DNA of 46,083 nt from an uncultured Solirubrobacteraceae bacterium (GTDB lineage: Bacteria; Actinomycetota; Thermoleophilia; Solirubrobacterales; Solirubrobacteraceae): the NCBI GenBank assembly GCA_902806205.1, contig CADCVR010000090.1, positions 1 to 46,083 on the forward strand, given 5' to 3'. Of this stretch, positions 9,136-16,788 are shown piece after piece (within the stretch, counting starts at the first letter, position 1; each line of letters opens with the position of its first letter). A model generated the notes under the pieces. That model was not told where the DNA came from. It saw only the letters and a program-made list of their open reading frames with translations, and did no database searches. The position numbers and the translations under genes are program-made.

Positions 9136-9456
9136 TCAGGCCAACGCGGGTTCGAGCTGCGCTTCGAGCTTCTTCTTCGGGTAGGCGCCGATGATCTTCG
9201 CGGCGGGCTGCCCGGCCTTGAACAGGATCATCGTCGGCAGGGAGAGGATCTGGAACTGCGCGGCGGTGTGCTGGTTCTCGTCCACGTTGAGCTTGACCAC
9301 GCGCAGGCCGCGCTCCTCGGAGATCTGCTCGAGCACCGGGGAGACGGCACGGCACGGGCCGCACCACGGCGCCCAGAAGTCGACGAGGACGGGCTCGAGG
9401 CTCTCGACCACCTCGGCCTTAAAGCTCGCGTCGGTGACGTCGGTGACGTCGGCCAT
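9136..9456 (-). CDS. trxA: Thioredoxin (second of a tandem pair)
   Basis: This 106-residue single-domain thioredoxin has the classic FWAPWCGPC active site (Cys32, Cys35), the NVDENQ segment and cis-Pro74 in SLPT. It reduces disulfides of cytoplasmic proteins with electrons from thioredoxin reductase, which is not in this window. It starts 3 nt after the stop of the upstream thioredoxin, so the two are almost certainly co-transcribed and translationally coupled. The paralogues share roughly 70% of residues. The C-terminal PKKKLEAQLEPALA is complete. Confidence 0.95.
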   Translation of the reverse strand: MADVTDVTDASFKAEVVESLEPVLVDFWAPWCGPCRAVSPVLEQISEERGLRVVKLNVDENQHTAAQFQILSLPTMILFKAGQPAAKIIGAYPKKKLEAQLEPALA

Positions 9457-9459
9457 CGC

Positions 9460-9783
9460 TCAGATCACCGGCTCGATCTCGCTGACGAGCTTCTTCTTGG
9501 GGAAGGCACCCACGATCTGCTTGGCGGGCTGACCCGCCTTGAAGACGATCATCGTCGGGATCGACATGACGCCGAACTGCGCGGCGGTCCGCTGGTTGTC
9601 GTCGACGTTGAGCTTGACGATGCGCAGGTCGTCACGCTCGGCGGCGATCTCCTCCAGGACCGGGCCCACCACGCGGCACGGGCCGCACCACGGCGCCCAG
9701 AAGTCGACGAGGACCGGCTTGTCGGACTCGATGACCTCGGCCTGGAAGTTGGCGTCTGTGACGTCGGTGACGGCGATGCCCAT
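9460..9783 (-). CDS. trxA: Thioredoxin (first of a tandem pair)
   Basis: A 107-residue thioredoxin with FWAPWCGPC (Cys33, Cys36), NVDDNQ and the cis-Pro segment SIPT. I start at 9783 (MGIAVTDV) because a ribosome site AAGGAG lies 7-8 nt upstream. The longer ORF start at 9816 would translate the leader and operator-like palindrome. It is the leading gene of the pair, with the palindrome at 9811-9830 just upstream, so it is probably under a specific regulator. Tandem duplication is evident from the near-identical N-termini (TDVTDA). Confidence 0.95.
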   Translation of the reverse strand: MGIAVTDVTDANFQAEVIESDKPVLVDFWAPWCGPCRVVGPVLEEIAAERDDLRIVKLNVDDNQRTAAQFGVMSIPTMIVFKAGQPAKQIVGAFPKKKLVSEIEPVI

Positions 9784-9810
9784 GTCGATGCTCCTTGGAA
9801 GAGAGGGGAT

Positions 9811-9830
9811 CTTCACTATACAAAGTGAAG
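9811..9830. promoter_or_regulatory. Inverted repeat upstream of the thioredoxin operon
   Basis: The 20-bp sequence CTTCACT-N6-AGTGAAG has perfect 7-bp arms (9811-9817, 9824-9830) and lies 27 bp upstream of the first thioredoxin ATG. On the minus strand it also contains TATAGT, a plausible -10. The arm length and spacing recall MerR/HspR-type operators, but the bases differ from the HspR consensus. The regulator is unknown. Confidence 0.5.
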
Positions 9831-9859
9831 CGGCGTGCTCGGGGCCCTCGGTGGTGGCC

Positions 9860-10558
9860 TCACCCGCGCAGGGCGAGGATGAGCTGCGGCGAGACGTAGA
9901 CCTCGACGAAGGCGGCGGCGACGAGCACCGGCACGGCCAGCGCGACGGTCGCGATCGTCGCTGCGAGCAGTTCGTGCCATTCGCCCCGGCGGCTGGCCAC
10001 GACCCAGGCGGCCAGCGGCAGGAACAGGGCGACGAGCTCCGGGACGGCGTGCGGCAGCAGGCCCAGCAGCAGCAGGGCGGGCGAGATGCCGCCCTGGGCG
10101 GCGAGGGTCGCCGCTCCCGCTCCGAGCGCGAAGGCCTGGGTGGCCAGCGAGAACGCGGTGGCCGCGACGACGAAGGCGATGGCGAGCGGCCCGGCCACGT
10201 CGTGCACGCGACGGTAGAGCCCCGAGTACCGCTCGGCCTGGTCGGGCAGCGAGGAGCCCGCGATGAAGCCCGCGACGCAGGCGAAGCCGTGCAGCGCCAG
10301 GACCAGCGCGTTGCGCGCGAGCACGTCGCCGACCGCGCCGAGGGCGGCGGGCTCGGTCAAGCCGGCGAACGTGATCCGCGCCGCGCCCGGCTCCACGGCG
10401 CTGCCGATCACCAGGACGGAGAGCAGCAGCCCCGCGGAGATCGAGCAGGCGCCGACGAGCCAGCCCTTGAGGACAGGCCACGGCGCCGCGCTCCAGCGCG
10501 CGAGCGTCGCGCGCGTGTTTTGTAGGCCCTGGACGAGCGCGAGGTCGGAGGCGGCCAT
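9860..10558 (-). CDS. SpoIIM-like (DUF95) integral membrane protein
   Basis: A 232-residue protein with about five transmembrane helices. The pattern [18 protein letters not shown] in the middle and [20 protein letters not shown] near the C-terminus matches the N...G and PHxxxE/L signatures of the stage II sporulation protein M family. That family is widespread in non-sporulating actinobacteria, where its role is not settled. The start at 10558 ([12 protein letters not shown]) is the first Met before a conserved amphipathic segment; the much longer open frame upstream is a shadow of dpm1. No partner RDD or MoxR genes are adjacent. Confidence 0.75.
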   Translation of the reverse strand: MAASDLALVQGLQNTRATLARWSAAPWPVLKGWLVGACSISAGLLLSVLVIGSAVEPGAARITFAGLTEPAALGAVGDVLARNALVLALHGFACVAGFIAGSSLPDQAERYSGLYRRVHDVAGPLAIAFVVAATAFSLATQAFALGAGAATLAAQGGISPALLLLGLLPHAVPELVALFLPLAAWVVASRRGEWHELLAATIATVALAVPVLVAAAFVEVYVSPQLILALRG

Positions 10559-10680
10559 CCGCCTGACATATCGGCGTCCCGCCGCACACGGTTGAGCTTC
10601 GCGCGTGTTCGTTGGCCCGACGCACCCAGCGTGGGGCCTGCTGGCACTCCACGGCTCGTCCGGCCCCACGCCGGCGCCGT

Positions 10681-11406
10681 TCAGCCGCCACGGCGCCGCA
10701 GTCCGGGGACCATCACGACGGCCTCCGCGGCGATCCGCCAGGTCATCTTCGACGTGCCGCGCTGACGGTCGCGGAACGTGATCGGGACCTCGCGCACCCG
10801 GAAGCCCTGACGGATCGCGCGGTAGGTGAGCTCCACCTGGAAGGCGTACCCGTGGGAGCGGACGGTCGGCAGGTCCACCGCGCGGAGCACTTCCGCGCGG
10901 AAGCACTTGAAGCCACCGGTGAGGTCGCGCACGCCGAGTCCGAGCGCCCGGCGCGCGTACCACGACCCGCCGCGCGAGACGAGCCGGCGGCCGCGGCCCC
11001 AGTCGGTCACGCCGCCCCCGGGCACGTACCGCGAGCCGAGCGCGAGGTCCACGGAGCCACGCGCCGCCTCCAGCAGCCGGGGCAGGTCGGCGGGGTCGTG
11101 CGAGAAGTCCGCGTCCATCTGGAGGACGAACGCGGCCGCCTCCTCCAGCGCGCGCGCGAACCCGGCCAGGTAGGCCGGGCCGAGGCCGGCACGCTCGGTG
11201 CGGTGCAGCACGCGCAGGGCCGGGAGCTCCTCGGCGAGACGGTCGGCGATCCTCCCCGTTCCGTCGGGCGAGCTGTCGTCGACGACGAGGATCCGGTGAC
11301 CCTCCGCGGCCGCGCGCGCGAGCAGGACATCGGCGGCCCGCACGATCGCCTCGATGTTCTCGGCCTCGTTGAACGTGGGGAGGATGAGCCAGGCGGCGCC
11401 GGACAT
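10681..11406 (-). CDS. Polyprenol-phosphate mannose synthase-like GT2 glycosyltransferase
   Basis: This 241-residue GT-A enzyme has LPTFNEAENI at the N-terminus, the nucleotide-binding DDSSPDGT, the metal-binding DADFSHDP and the family signature LTGGFKCFR. The conserved C-terminal VPITFRDRQRGTSKM is also present. Length equals stand-alone Dpm1/Ppm1 catalytic domains without the C-terminal membrane part. It should transfer mannose (or a related sugar) from GDP-sugar to polyprenyl phosphate at the inner membrane face, feeding extracellular glycosylation. It is divergent from polX with only 23 bp between start codons and appears to share a symmetric promoter with it. Confidence 0.92.
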   Translation of the reverse strand: MSGAAWLILPTFNEAENIEAIVRAADVLLARAAAEGHRILVVDDSSPDGTGRIADRLAEELPALRVLHRTERAGLGPAYLAGFARALEEAAAFVLQMDADFSHDPADLPRLLEAARGSVDLALGSRYVPGGGVTDWGRGRRLVSRGGSWYARRALGLGVRDLTGGFKCFRAEVLRAVDLPTVRSHGYAFQVELTYRAIRQGFRVREVPITFRDRQRGTSKMTWRIAAEAVVMVPGLRRRGG

Positions 11407-11435
11407 GGCGGCCGTACCCTAGGGGCCGCATGTCC
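11401..11435. promoter_or_regulatory. Symmetric bidirectional promoter, dpm1-like gene / polX
   Basis: Only 23 bp separate the two ATGs. The heptamer TACCCTA (11415-11421) reads as a -10 on both strands: TACCCT on plus and TAGGGT on minus. Each lies exactly 9 nt from its ATG, so both transcripts would be leaderless or nearly so. A larger inverted repeat (GGACATG...CATGTCC with GGCCG arms, 11401-11435) covers both start codons, partly because both proteins begin Met-Ser. Confidence 0.6.
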
Positions 11436-13187
11436 GCCCCCGCCGCCCGCCCGGACCCGCCGAACGCCGCGATCGCCGCGCTCTTCGACGAGCTCGCCGA
11501 CCTCTACGAGCTCGACGGCGCCTCGATTCACCGCGTGCTCGCCTACCGCAACGCCGCGAAGACCGTCCGCGAGGCGCCGCGCTCGATCGCCGCCCTCACG
11601 CGCGAGGGGAGGGTCACGTCGCTGCCGGGCATCGGCAAGACGCTCGAGGAGAAGGTCACCGCGCTGCTCGAGACGGGCTCGATCCCGGCGGTGGAGAAGC
11701 TGCGCGCACGTTTCCCGCAGGGGCTGGTGGAGATGACGCGGCTGCCGGGCCTCGGCCCGAAGAAGGCGCGCACGCTCTTCCACGAGCTCGGGGTGGATGG
11801 GCTGGAGGCGCTCCGGCTCGCGGCCGAGCAGGAGCAGCTGCGCGACGTCAAGGGCTTCGGGGCGAAGTTCGAGGCGTCCGTCCTCGCCGCGCTCGACGCG
11901 GGGCTCGGTGGGGCGCTCGCACCGCGGGTGCTGCTGCACAAGGCGCTGCCGATCGCCGAGGGCATCGTCGAGGCGCTGCGCGCACACCCGGCCGCGGACA
12001 AGGTCGAGCTGGCCGGCAGCGCGCGCCGCCGCGCTGACTCCTGCAAGGACCTCGACATCATCGCCACGGCCTCGGATCCGGCGGCGCTGATCGCCGCGTT
12101 CGGCGAGCTCGACGTCATCGAGTCCGTGAGCGGGGTTCCCGGGCAGAACGCCGCGAAGGCCCGCACGCACACGGGCATGCCGGTCGATCTGAAGGTCGTC
12201 GCGCCCGACCAGTTCGGCAACCTCCTGCAGCACTTCACGGGCTCCAAGCTGCACAACGTCTCCCTGCGCGAGGCCGCGGTGCGCAAGGGGCTGCACGTCA
12301 GCGAGTACGGGCTGCTCGACGACGCGACGGGGCAGACCCACCGCTGCTCCACCGAGCACGAGGTCTACGAGCGCCTCGGCCTGCCGTGGATCCCGCCCGA
12401 GCTGCGCGAGAATCGTGGTGAGCTCGCGCTCACCGACGCCGGAGGGGTGCCGGTGCTGATCGAGCACGCCGATCTGGTGGGGGATCTGCACATGCACACC
12501 ACGGCCTCCGACGGACGCAACTCCGTCGAGCAGATGGCCGAGGCGGCGCGCGCCCGCGGGCTGCAGTACATCGCGATCACCGACCACTCCGCGACGCACG
12601 GCTTCGGCAAGCACGTCACTCCGGACGACCTGCGCCGCCAGATCGAGCGCGTGCGCGAGGTCGACGCCGCCCTCGAGGGCATCGAGGTGCTGATCGGCAC
12701 CGAGACGAACATCCTCACCGACGGCAGCCCGGACTATCCCGACGAGCTGCTCGCCGAGCTCGACTGGGTGATGGGCTCCTTGCACACCGCGTTCGGGCAC
12801 GAGCCGACCCGCCGCCTGGTCACCGCGTGCGAGCACCCGTGGATCGACTGCATCGGCCACCCGACGGGCCGCAAGATCGAGTCGCGCCCGCCCTACGACG
12901 TCGACATGGAGCAGGTCATCGACACCGCCGTCCGGACTCAGACGATGCTCGAGATCAACTCCGCACCCGACCGCCGCGACCTGAACGACATCCACGCACG
13001 GGCGGCCCGCGACGCGGGAGCGCGCATCGTCGTGGATTCCGACGCCCACGGGACGAACACGCTCGGGATCACGGTGTGGGGCATCGCGACCGCGCGCCGC
13101 GCCTGGCTGACGAAGGCCGACGTCGCCAACACCTTGCCCTGGGCGCAGTTCGCGCCGCTGCGCAAGCGCGCGACCGCGAAGCGCTGA
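11430..13187 (+). CDS. polX: DNA polymerase/3'-5' exonuclease PolX
   Basis: A 585-residue bacterial family-X polymerase. The N-terminal helix-hairpin-helix region includes LPGIGKTLEEKV and LPGLGPKKARTLF. The polymerase palm has GSARRR at 196-201 and catalytic Asp207/Asp209 in KDLDIIA. The C-terminal PHP phosphoesterase domain begins near residue 350 with GDLHMHTTASDG (His354, His356), then ITDHS, GTETNIL, HPTGR and DSDAHGTN. The family fills short gaps in base-excision repair, while the PHP domain supplies Mn-dependent 3' trimming. The ATG at 11430 lies 9 nt after a -10-like TACCCT with no ribosome site, so a leaderless mRNA is likely. It converges on the next gene with 11 bp between stop codons. 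Confidence 0.96.
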   Translation: MSAPAARPDPPNAAIAALFDELADLYELDGASIHRVLAYRNAAKTVREAPRSIAALTREGRVTSLPGIGKTLEEKVTALLETGSIPAVEKLRARFPQGLVEMTRLPGLGPKKARTLFHELGVDGLEALRLAAEQEQLRDVKGFGAKFEASVLAALDAGLGGALAPRVLLHKALPIAEGIVEALRAHPAADKVELAGSARRRADSCKDLDIIATASDPAALIAAFGELDVIESVSGVPGQNAAKARTHTGMPVDLKVVAPDQFGNLLQHFTGSKLHNVSLREAAVRKGLHVSEYGLLDDATGQTHRCSTEHEVYERLGLPWIPPELRENRGELALTDAGGVPVLIEHADLVGDLHMHTTASDGRNSVEQMAEAARARGLQYIAITDHSATHGFGKHVTPDDLRRQIERVREVDAALEGIEVLIGTETNILTDGSPDYPDELLAELDWVMGSLHTAFGHEPTRRLVTACEHPWIDCIGHPTGRKIESRPPYDVDMEQVIDTAVRTQTMLEINSAPDRRDLNDIHARAARDAGARIVVDSDAHGTNTLGITVWGIATARRAWLTKADVANTLPWAQFAPLRKRATAKR

Positions 13188-13198
13188 CCGGGGGATGC

Positions 13199-14224
13199 TC
13201 AGTCCAGGAGCCGCGGGAGCAGCTCCTCGGCGACGACGCGCTCGACGGCCGCGCGCGAGAACGGCGCGAGCGCCGCCGCGGCGCGGGCCGCGTAGCCGGA
13301 CGCGCCGTCGCCGGAGGCGGACGCAACCCCCGCCTCGAGCGCCGCGCGCAGCGCCGTGGCGAGCCCCGTGACGTCGTCGCCGTCGGCCACGACGAGCCGT
13401 GGATCGAGCCCGCGCGCGAGCTCCAGTGCCGCGTAGGGCCCCGGGGCCGCGGTGGTGACGAGCATGCAGCCGTCCGCGAGCGCCTCGAGCTGGGCGATGC
13501 CGTAGTCCTCGCGCCGCGGCGCGGTGACGAACACCCGCGCGCGGCGCAGGAGCGCGCGAAAGGCCTCCGGGGCGAGCAGTCCCGCGGTGCGGACCGAGGG
13601 CGGTAGCGGCCCGGTGCCGCCTCCGGCTGCCCAGGCCTCCGCCACGTGCGCCGCGTCGACTCCCGCGACGACGAGCTCTCCCGGGAGCGACGCCGCAGCC
13701 CAGGCGGCAAGGACGCGGTCGAGGCCCTTCTTGTGCCAGTTGGCCCCGTAGGTGACCGCCGCCACGTCGCGGTGAGAAGCGGCGGTTCCCGACGGGGCGA
13801 CGGGAACCGGCACCACGACCGACGGTCCGGGAAGCTCCGTCGCCGTCAACGGAACGAGCAGGGGCGCCTGGCGCAGCCGCCGTGCCTCCACGGGCCGCTG
13901 CCACAGGCCGTGGCGCCCCGGGCGGGTCTCGACGGCGAGCGCGTCGAAGCGGATGGCGCCCGGCCGCGGCCACATCAGCGCCGCGGTGGTCGTGGAGTAG
14001 ATGACCGCCCGCGGGGACGCGGAGGCGATGCCGGCGGCCGCCGCGCGCCGCGCCGCGCGCGCCCACCCGAGGTCGGTCGCCATGAACGTCCGGACCTCGC
14101 GCGGGCGCGCCGCCGTCACCCGCGCCACCGACGCCCCCGCCCGTTCCAAGGACGCCGCGAACTCGTCGTCGGCGGCCTGCAGCCCGGCGGTGGCGCCGAG
14201 GCAGACGAGGAGCAGGTCGGTCAC
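13199..14224 (-). CDS. GT4-type glycosyltransferase
   Basis: A 341-residue GT-B-fold protein. The C-terminal Rossmann domain shows GANWHKKGLDRVLAAW (sugar-nucleotide domain start), EAFRALLRRARVFV and the retaining-glycosyltransferase EX7E signature in EDYGIAQLEALADG. It probably transfers a sugar onto a glycan, lipid or small molecule; donor and acceptor cannot be told. The GTG start at 14224 overlaps the flavin reductase stop by GTGA, so the two are translationally coupled. A longer upstream open frame is an out-of-frame read through the reductase. It may be slightly short for the family, with a reduced N-terminal domain. Confidence 0.8.
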   Translation of the reverse strand: MTDLLLVCLGATAGLQAADDEFAASLERAGASVARVTAARPREVRTFMATDLGWARAARRAAAAGIASASPRAVIYSTTTAALMWPRPGAIRFDALAVETRPGRHGLWQRPVEARRLRQAPLLVPLTATELPGPSVVVPVPVAPSGTAASHRDVAAVTYGANWHKKGLDRVLAAWAAASLPGELVVAGVDAAHVAEAWAAGGGTGPLPPSVRTAGLLAPEAFRALLRRARVFVTAPRREDYGIAQLEALADGCMLVTTAAPGPYAALELARGLDPRLVVADGDDVTGLATALRAALEAGVASASGDGASGYAARAAAALAPFSRAAVERVVAEELLPRLLD

Positions 14225-14844
14225 CGCGACGCGCGCCGGTAGTGCCCCGGCCACTCCGCGTGGCGGATGCGCGCGATCTCGCGGATCTCCCCGTGGGTCC
14301 CCCACTCGTTCGCGCCGAGCCGAGAGAGCGGCTCGAGCCTGCGCACCTCGGGGCGCCCGTTCTCGAGCACGTCGGTGCTGACGACCGCGTGGACCACCCG
14401 CCCGAAGACCACCGCGGAGTTCCCGAAGGAGAGCGTCGTGTGCAGCTCGCATTCGAGGGCGGCCGGCGAGGCGGCGACCCGCGGCGGCGCGACCTTCTCG
14501 CTCGCCTCCCGCTCGAGGCCCACCGCGTCGAACTCGCTGACGCCGCGCGGGAAATCCGTTGCCGTGGCGTTGACCTCCTCGAAGAGCGCCTCGGGCGTGA
14601 AGCAGACGACGAACTCGCGCGTCGCCTCGACGTTCGCCAGGCTGTCCTTGCGCCCGACGGAGGTGAACTGCACGACGGGTGGCGAGACGCACGCGACGGT
14701 GAAGAAGGAGTGCGGCGCGAGGTTGTCGACGCCGTCGGCCGAGCGTGTCGAGACCCAGGCGATCGGCCGGGGGACGATGACCGAGTTCAACAACCGGTAG
14801 AACGCGTGGGGCTCGATCTCGGCGGGGTCGTAGTGGGTGCGCAC
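14221..14844 (-). CDS. Flavin reductase-like FMN-binding protein (DIM6/NTAB type)
   Basis: A 207-residue protein with the FMN-binding split-barrel fold. Visible landmarks are FYRLLNSVIVPRPIAWVSTRS, NLAPHSFFTVACVSPPVV, KDSLANVEATREFVV and a HTTLSFGNSAVVFGRVVH core. Members reduce or bind FMN and often serve two-component monooxygenases. I prefer the GTG at 14844 to the TTG at 14853 because a -10-like TAGCTT lies 7 nt upstream of the GTG, the usual leaderless geometry in this window. The TAG of that hexamer comes from the end of the inverted-repeat element at 14855-15024. It is coupled by a 4-bp overlap to the downstream glycosyltransferase. Confidence 0.85.
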   Translation of the reverse strand: MRTHYDPAEIEPHAFYRLLNSVIVPRPIAWVSTRSADGVDNLAPHSFFTVACVSPPVVQFTSVGRKDSLANVEATREFVVCFTPEALFEEVNATATDFPRGVSEFDAVGLEREASEKVAPPRVAASPAALECELHTTLSFGNSAVVFGRVVHAVVSTDVLENGRPEVRRLEPLSRLGANEWGTHGEIREIARIRHAEWPGHYRRASR

Positions 14845-14854
14845 CCGCCCCAAG

Positions 14855-15024
14855 CTAGGAGTCTGTTGAAATATTCGCGCGCCCGCTCAAAACCACCTCG
14901 CGCGCACCATCCGCCACACGACGACTCGCAGATCCAACCAGGATCTGCCACGTCATCGCGCGACGCCTGGCACGGGCGACGCGGCTCTGAGCGACCACAC
15001 GGCGATACATCAACAGACTCCTAG
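14855..15024. mobile_element. 170-bp MITE-like element (family A), CTAG-bounded
   Basis: Perfect 15-bp terminal inverted repeats CTAGGAGTCTGTTGA (14855-14869 and 15010-15024) enclose 140 bp with no coding potential. The repeats continue imperfectly for about 10 more bases inward. If CTAG is the duplicated target, the element ends are GAGTCTGTTGA and the 4-bp CTAG duplication resembles IS5-type insertion. No transposase is in the window, so it would be mobilised in trans. A decayed relative lies at 9044-9112. Confidence 0.75.
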
Positions 15025-15048
15025 AGCCGGTGGCTCGCACGGGGTGGC

Positions 15049-15561
15049 TCAGAGCTCGGGCACCTCACGCCGGAGGGCGGGCATCCGCACGAGCTTGATC
15101 GGTGCGACGGGCGACGTGCGCTCGACGAAGAACATGACGCCGTCGCGCTCCTCGACCGCGACGACCGCCCGGTCCTGAGCGCGCCACGAGAGCGCCCAGA
15201 TGATCGCGAAGCCCGCCGCGATCCCCGGCACCTGGGGCGCGGCGAAGGCGAGCCCCCCGGCCGCCGCCGTGGCGACCAGGAGCGCCCAGAGCCGGTTGAG
15301 GACCGTCGGCCACGGGCGCTCCTCCGGCAGGGTCGTCGCCGCCCTCGCCTCCGCGAGCGCACGGGCGATCGGCGGGGTCGCCGAGGCCTCGCGCCCCAGG
15401 TACGTTCCGACGACCGCCGCGACGAACCACCACGCCGCCGCCTGGACCGCGACGCTGGAGCCCGGGTCGTTCGCCGTCCCGACGACGCACGCGGCGGCCA
15501 GCGCGGTCGCCGCTCCCGCGCTCAGCAGGACGGTGGTCCGGAGCAGGTCCGCGAAGCGCAT
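15049..15561 (-). CDS. Membrane protein of unknown function
   Basis: A 170-residue protein with four likely transmembrane helices arranged as two hairpins (residues about 8-27, 41-56, 90-105, 110-128). They are separated by a cytoplasmic loop rich in Ala/Glu/Arg (REASATPPIARALAEARAATT). The C-terminal 45 residues are soluble and contain VVAVEERDGVMFFVER, which could form a small beta unit. I do not recognise a named family. It lies 46 bp downstream of trehalose-phosphatase on the same strand and may be co-transcribed with it. Confidence 0.65.
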   Translation of the reverse strand: MRFADLLRTTVLLSAGAATALAAACVVGTANDPGSSVAVQAAAWWFVAAVVGTYLGREASATPPIARALAEARAATTLPEERPWPTVLNRLWALLVATAAAGGLAFAAPQVPGIAAGFAIIWALSWRAQDRAVVAVEERDGVMFFVERTSPVAPIKLVRMPALRREVPEL

Positions 15562-15607
15562 CAGAAGCTACGTGCTCCGATTGCCACGGAGCTGACCCAT
15601 CGGAGCA

Positions 15608-16408
15608 CTACGCGAGCGCGACGAGCAGGTCCCGGACGCCCGCCGTTCCGTCGACCGTGAGGTCGGCGGCAGCCTCGAGCTCGGGCGGCGTCTCCTCGGA
15701 GCGCACGCCGACGCAGAGCGCGGCGCCCAGGCGACCGTCCTCCACCAGGCCGCGGAGGCCGGCGAAGGCGTCGAGGTCCGTGCGGTCGTCGCCCGCGTAG
15801 AGGGCGACGTCGAGCCGGGCGTCGGCGAGCAGGCGGACGATCCCGCGGCCCTTGTCCATCGCGACGGGCGGGCGCACCTCGAGCACCTTGCGCCCCCAGT
15901 GGGTGTGCAGGCCCTCGGCCTCGGCGCGCTCGGCCAGCCGGCGGACCGCGGCCTCGGCGGCTACCTCGTCCGGCGCGCCCCGCCAGTGGAACGCCGCGAT
16001 CGCCGCCTTGTCCTCCGCGCGGACGCGCAGCCGATCGAGCTCCCCGGTCTGCGCGCCGCGGGCCCAGGCGCGCACGCGCACGCCCCAGTCGGCGACCTCG
16101 GGGTCGATCTCGGCCTCCGTCGCGCCGCCGCGCAGCACCTCCGTGCCGTGGTTGCCGATGTAGGTGATGGAGCCGAGCGCGACGATCCGCCGCGCCACCG
16201 CGGCGCGGCGCCCGCTCACGCACGCGACGATGCCGTAGCGCTTGGCGATCTGGATGAGCGGCGTGCGCGTCGGCTCGGGGACGTGCGCGTCGTCGGCGTG
16301 GCGGACGATGGGTGCGAGCGTGCCGTCGACATCGAGCAGGACCCCCGCCTTGCGTGGGTCGGCGAGCAGCGGTGCGAGCGCTTCGGCGAGCGGGAGGGCG
16401 GCGGCCAT
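15608..16408 (-). CDS. otsB: Trehalose-6-phosphate phosphatase
   Basis: A 266-residue HAD-superfamily enzyme. Motif I is LLDVDGTLAPI (Asp nucleophile and acid/base Asp), motif II is VSGRRAAVARR, a YIGNHGTEVL cap-entry segment follows, then KVLEVRPPVAMDKG with the conserved Lys, and motif IV is GDDRTDLDAF. These are diagnostic of OtsB, which removes phosphate from trehalose-6-phosphate to give the osmolyte trehalose. No otsA is in the window. It is divergent from the TauE gene with 20 bp between starts, sharing a candidate -10. Confidence 0.93.
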   Translation of the reverse strand: MAAALPLAEALAPLLADPRKAGVLLDVDGTLAPIVRHADDAHVPEPTRTPLIQIAKRYGIVACVSGRRAAVARRIVALGSITYIGNHGTEVLRGGATEAEIDPEVADWGVRVRAWARGAQTGELDRLRVRAEDKAAIAAFHWRGAPDEVAAEAAVRRLAERAEAEGLHTHWGRKVLEVRPPVAMDKGRGIVRLLADARLDVALYAGDDRTDLDAFAGLRGLVEDGRLGAALCVGVRSEETPPELEAAADLTVDGTAGVRDLLVALA

Positions 16409-16428
16409 CTGCGCTCTAGTATGGCGCC
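16409..16428. promoter_or_regulatory. Near-symmetric bidirectional promoter, otsB / tauE
   Basis: The 20-bp divergent gap contains TAGTATG (16417-16423). On plus it gives TAGTAT, 6 nt before the tauE ATG; on minus it gives CATACT, 9 nt before the otsB ATG. There is no ribosome site on either side, so leaderless transcripts are expected. Confidence 0.5.
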
Positions 16429-16788
16429 ATGCCGCGCCGCCGAATCCTCGCGCTGGCGGCGATCGGGACGGCGGCCGGGCTCTTCTCCGGGCTGTTCGGC
16501 GTGGGCGGCGGCGTCGTCATGGTTCCGCTGCTCGTCTTGTGGCTCGGGTACGGCGACCGGGAGGCCACGGGAACCTCTCTCGCCGCGATCGTCGTCATCG
16601 CGACGGCGGCGACGCTCACCCACGGCGCCTACGGCAACGTGCGCCTCACGGAGGGCCTGCTCGTCGGCGTCCCGGCGATCGGTGGGGTGCTGGCGGGCAC
16701 CTGGCTGCAGCAGCGCATCGAGCCGCGCAAGGTCCGTCTGCTGTTCGCGGCCCTGCTCGTCGTGTCCGCCGTCGAGTTGTTGACCTGA
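16429..16788 (+). CDS. TauE/SafE-type exporter, N-terminal half
   Basis: A 119-residue protein with four transmembrane segments that corresponds to the first of the two internal repeats of TauE/SafE sulfite/organosulfonate exporters. Key residues are GLFGVGGGVVMVP, ATGTSLAAI and YGNVRLTEGLLVG. The frame ends at a TGA (16786-16788) that is immediately followed, in the same frame, by a GTG opening the second half. The usual family length is about 240-270 residues, so one in-frame stop splits an otherwise normal gene. The two halves may pair in the membrane, or the gene may be newly broken. The start lies 6 nt after TAGTAT. Confidence 0.8.
   Translation: MPRRRILALAAIGTAAGLFSGLFGVGGGVVMVPLLVLWLGYGDREATGTSLAAIVVIATAATLTHGAYGNVRLTEGLLVGVPAIGGVLAGTWLQQRIEPRKVRLLFAALLVVSAVELLT

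Noticed and set aside
11007-14066. 1019-residue open frame on minus through polX
   Set aside because: Crosses real genes on both strands; only polX and the glycosyltransferase show family motifs.
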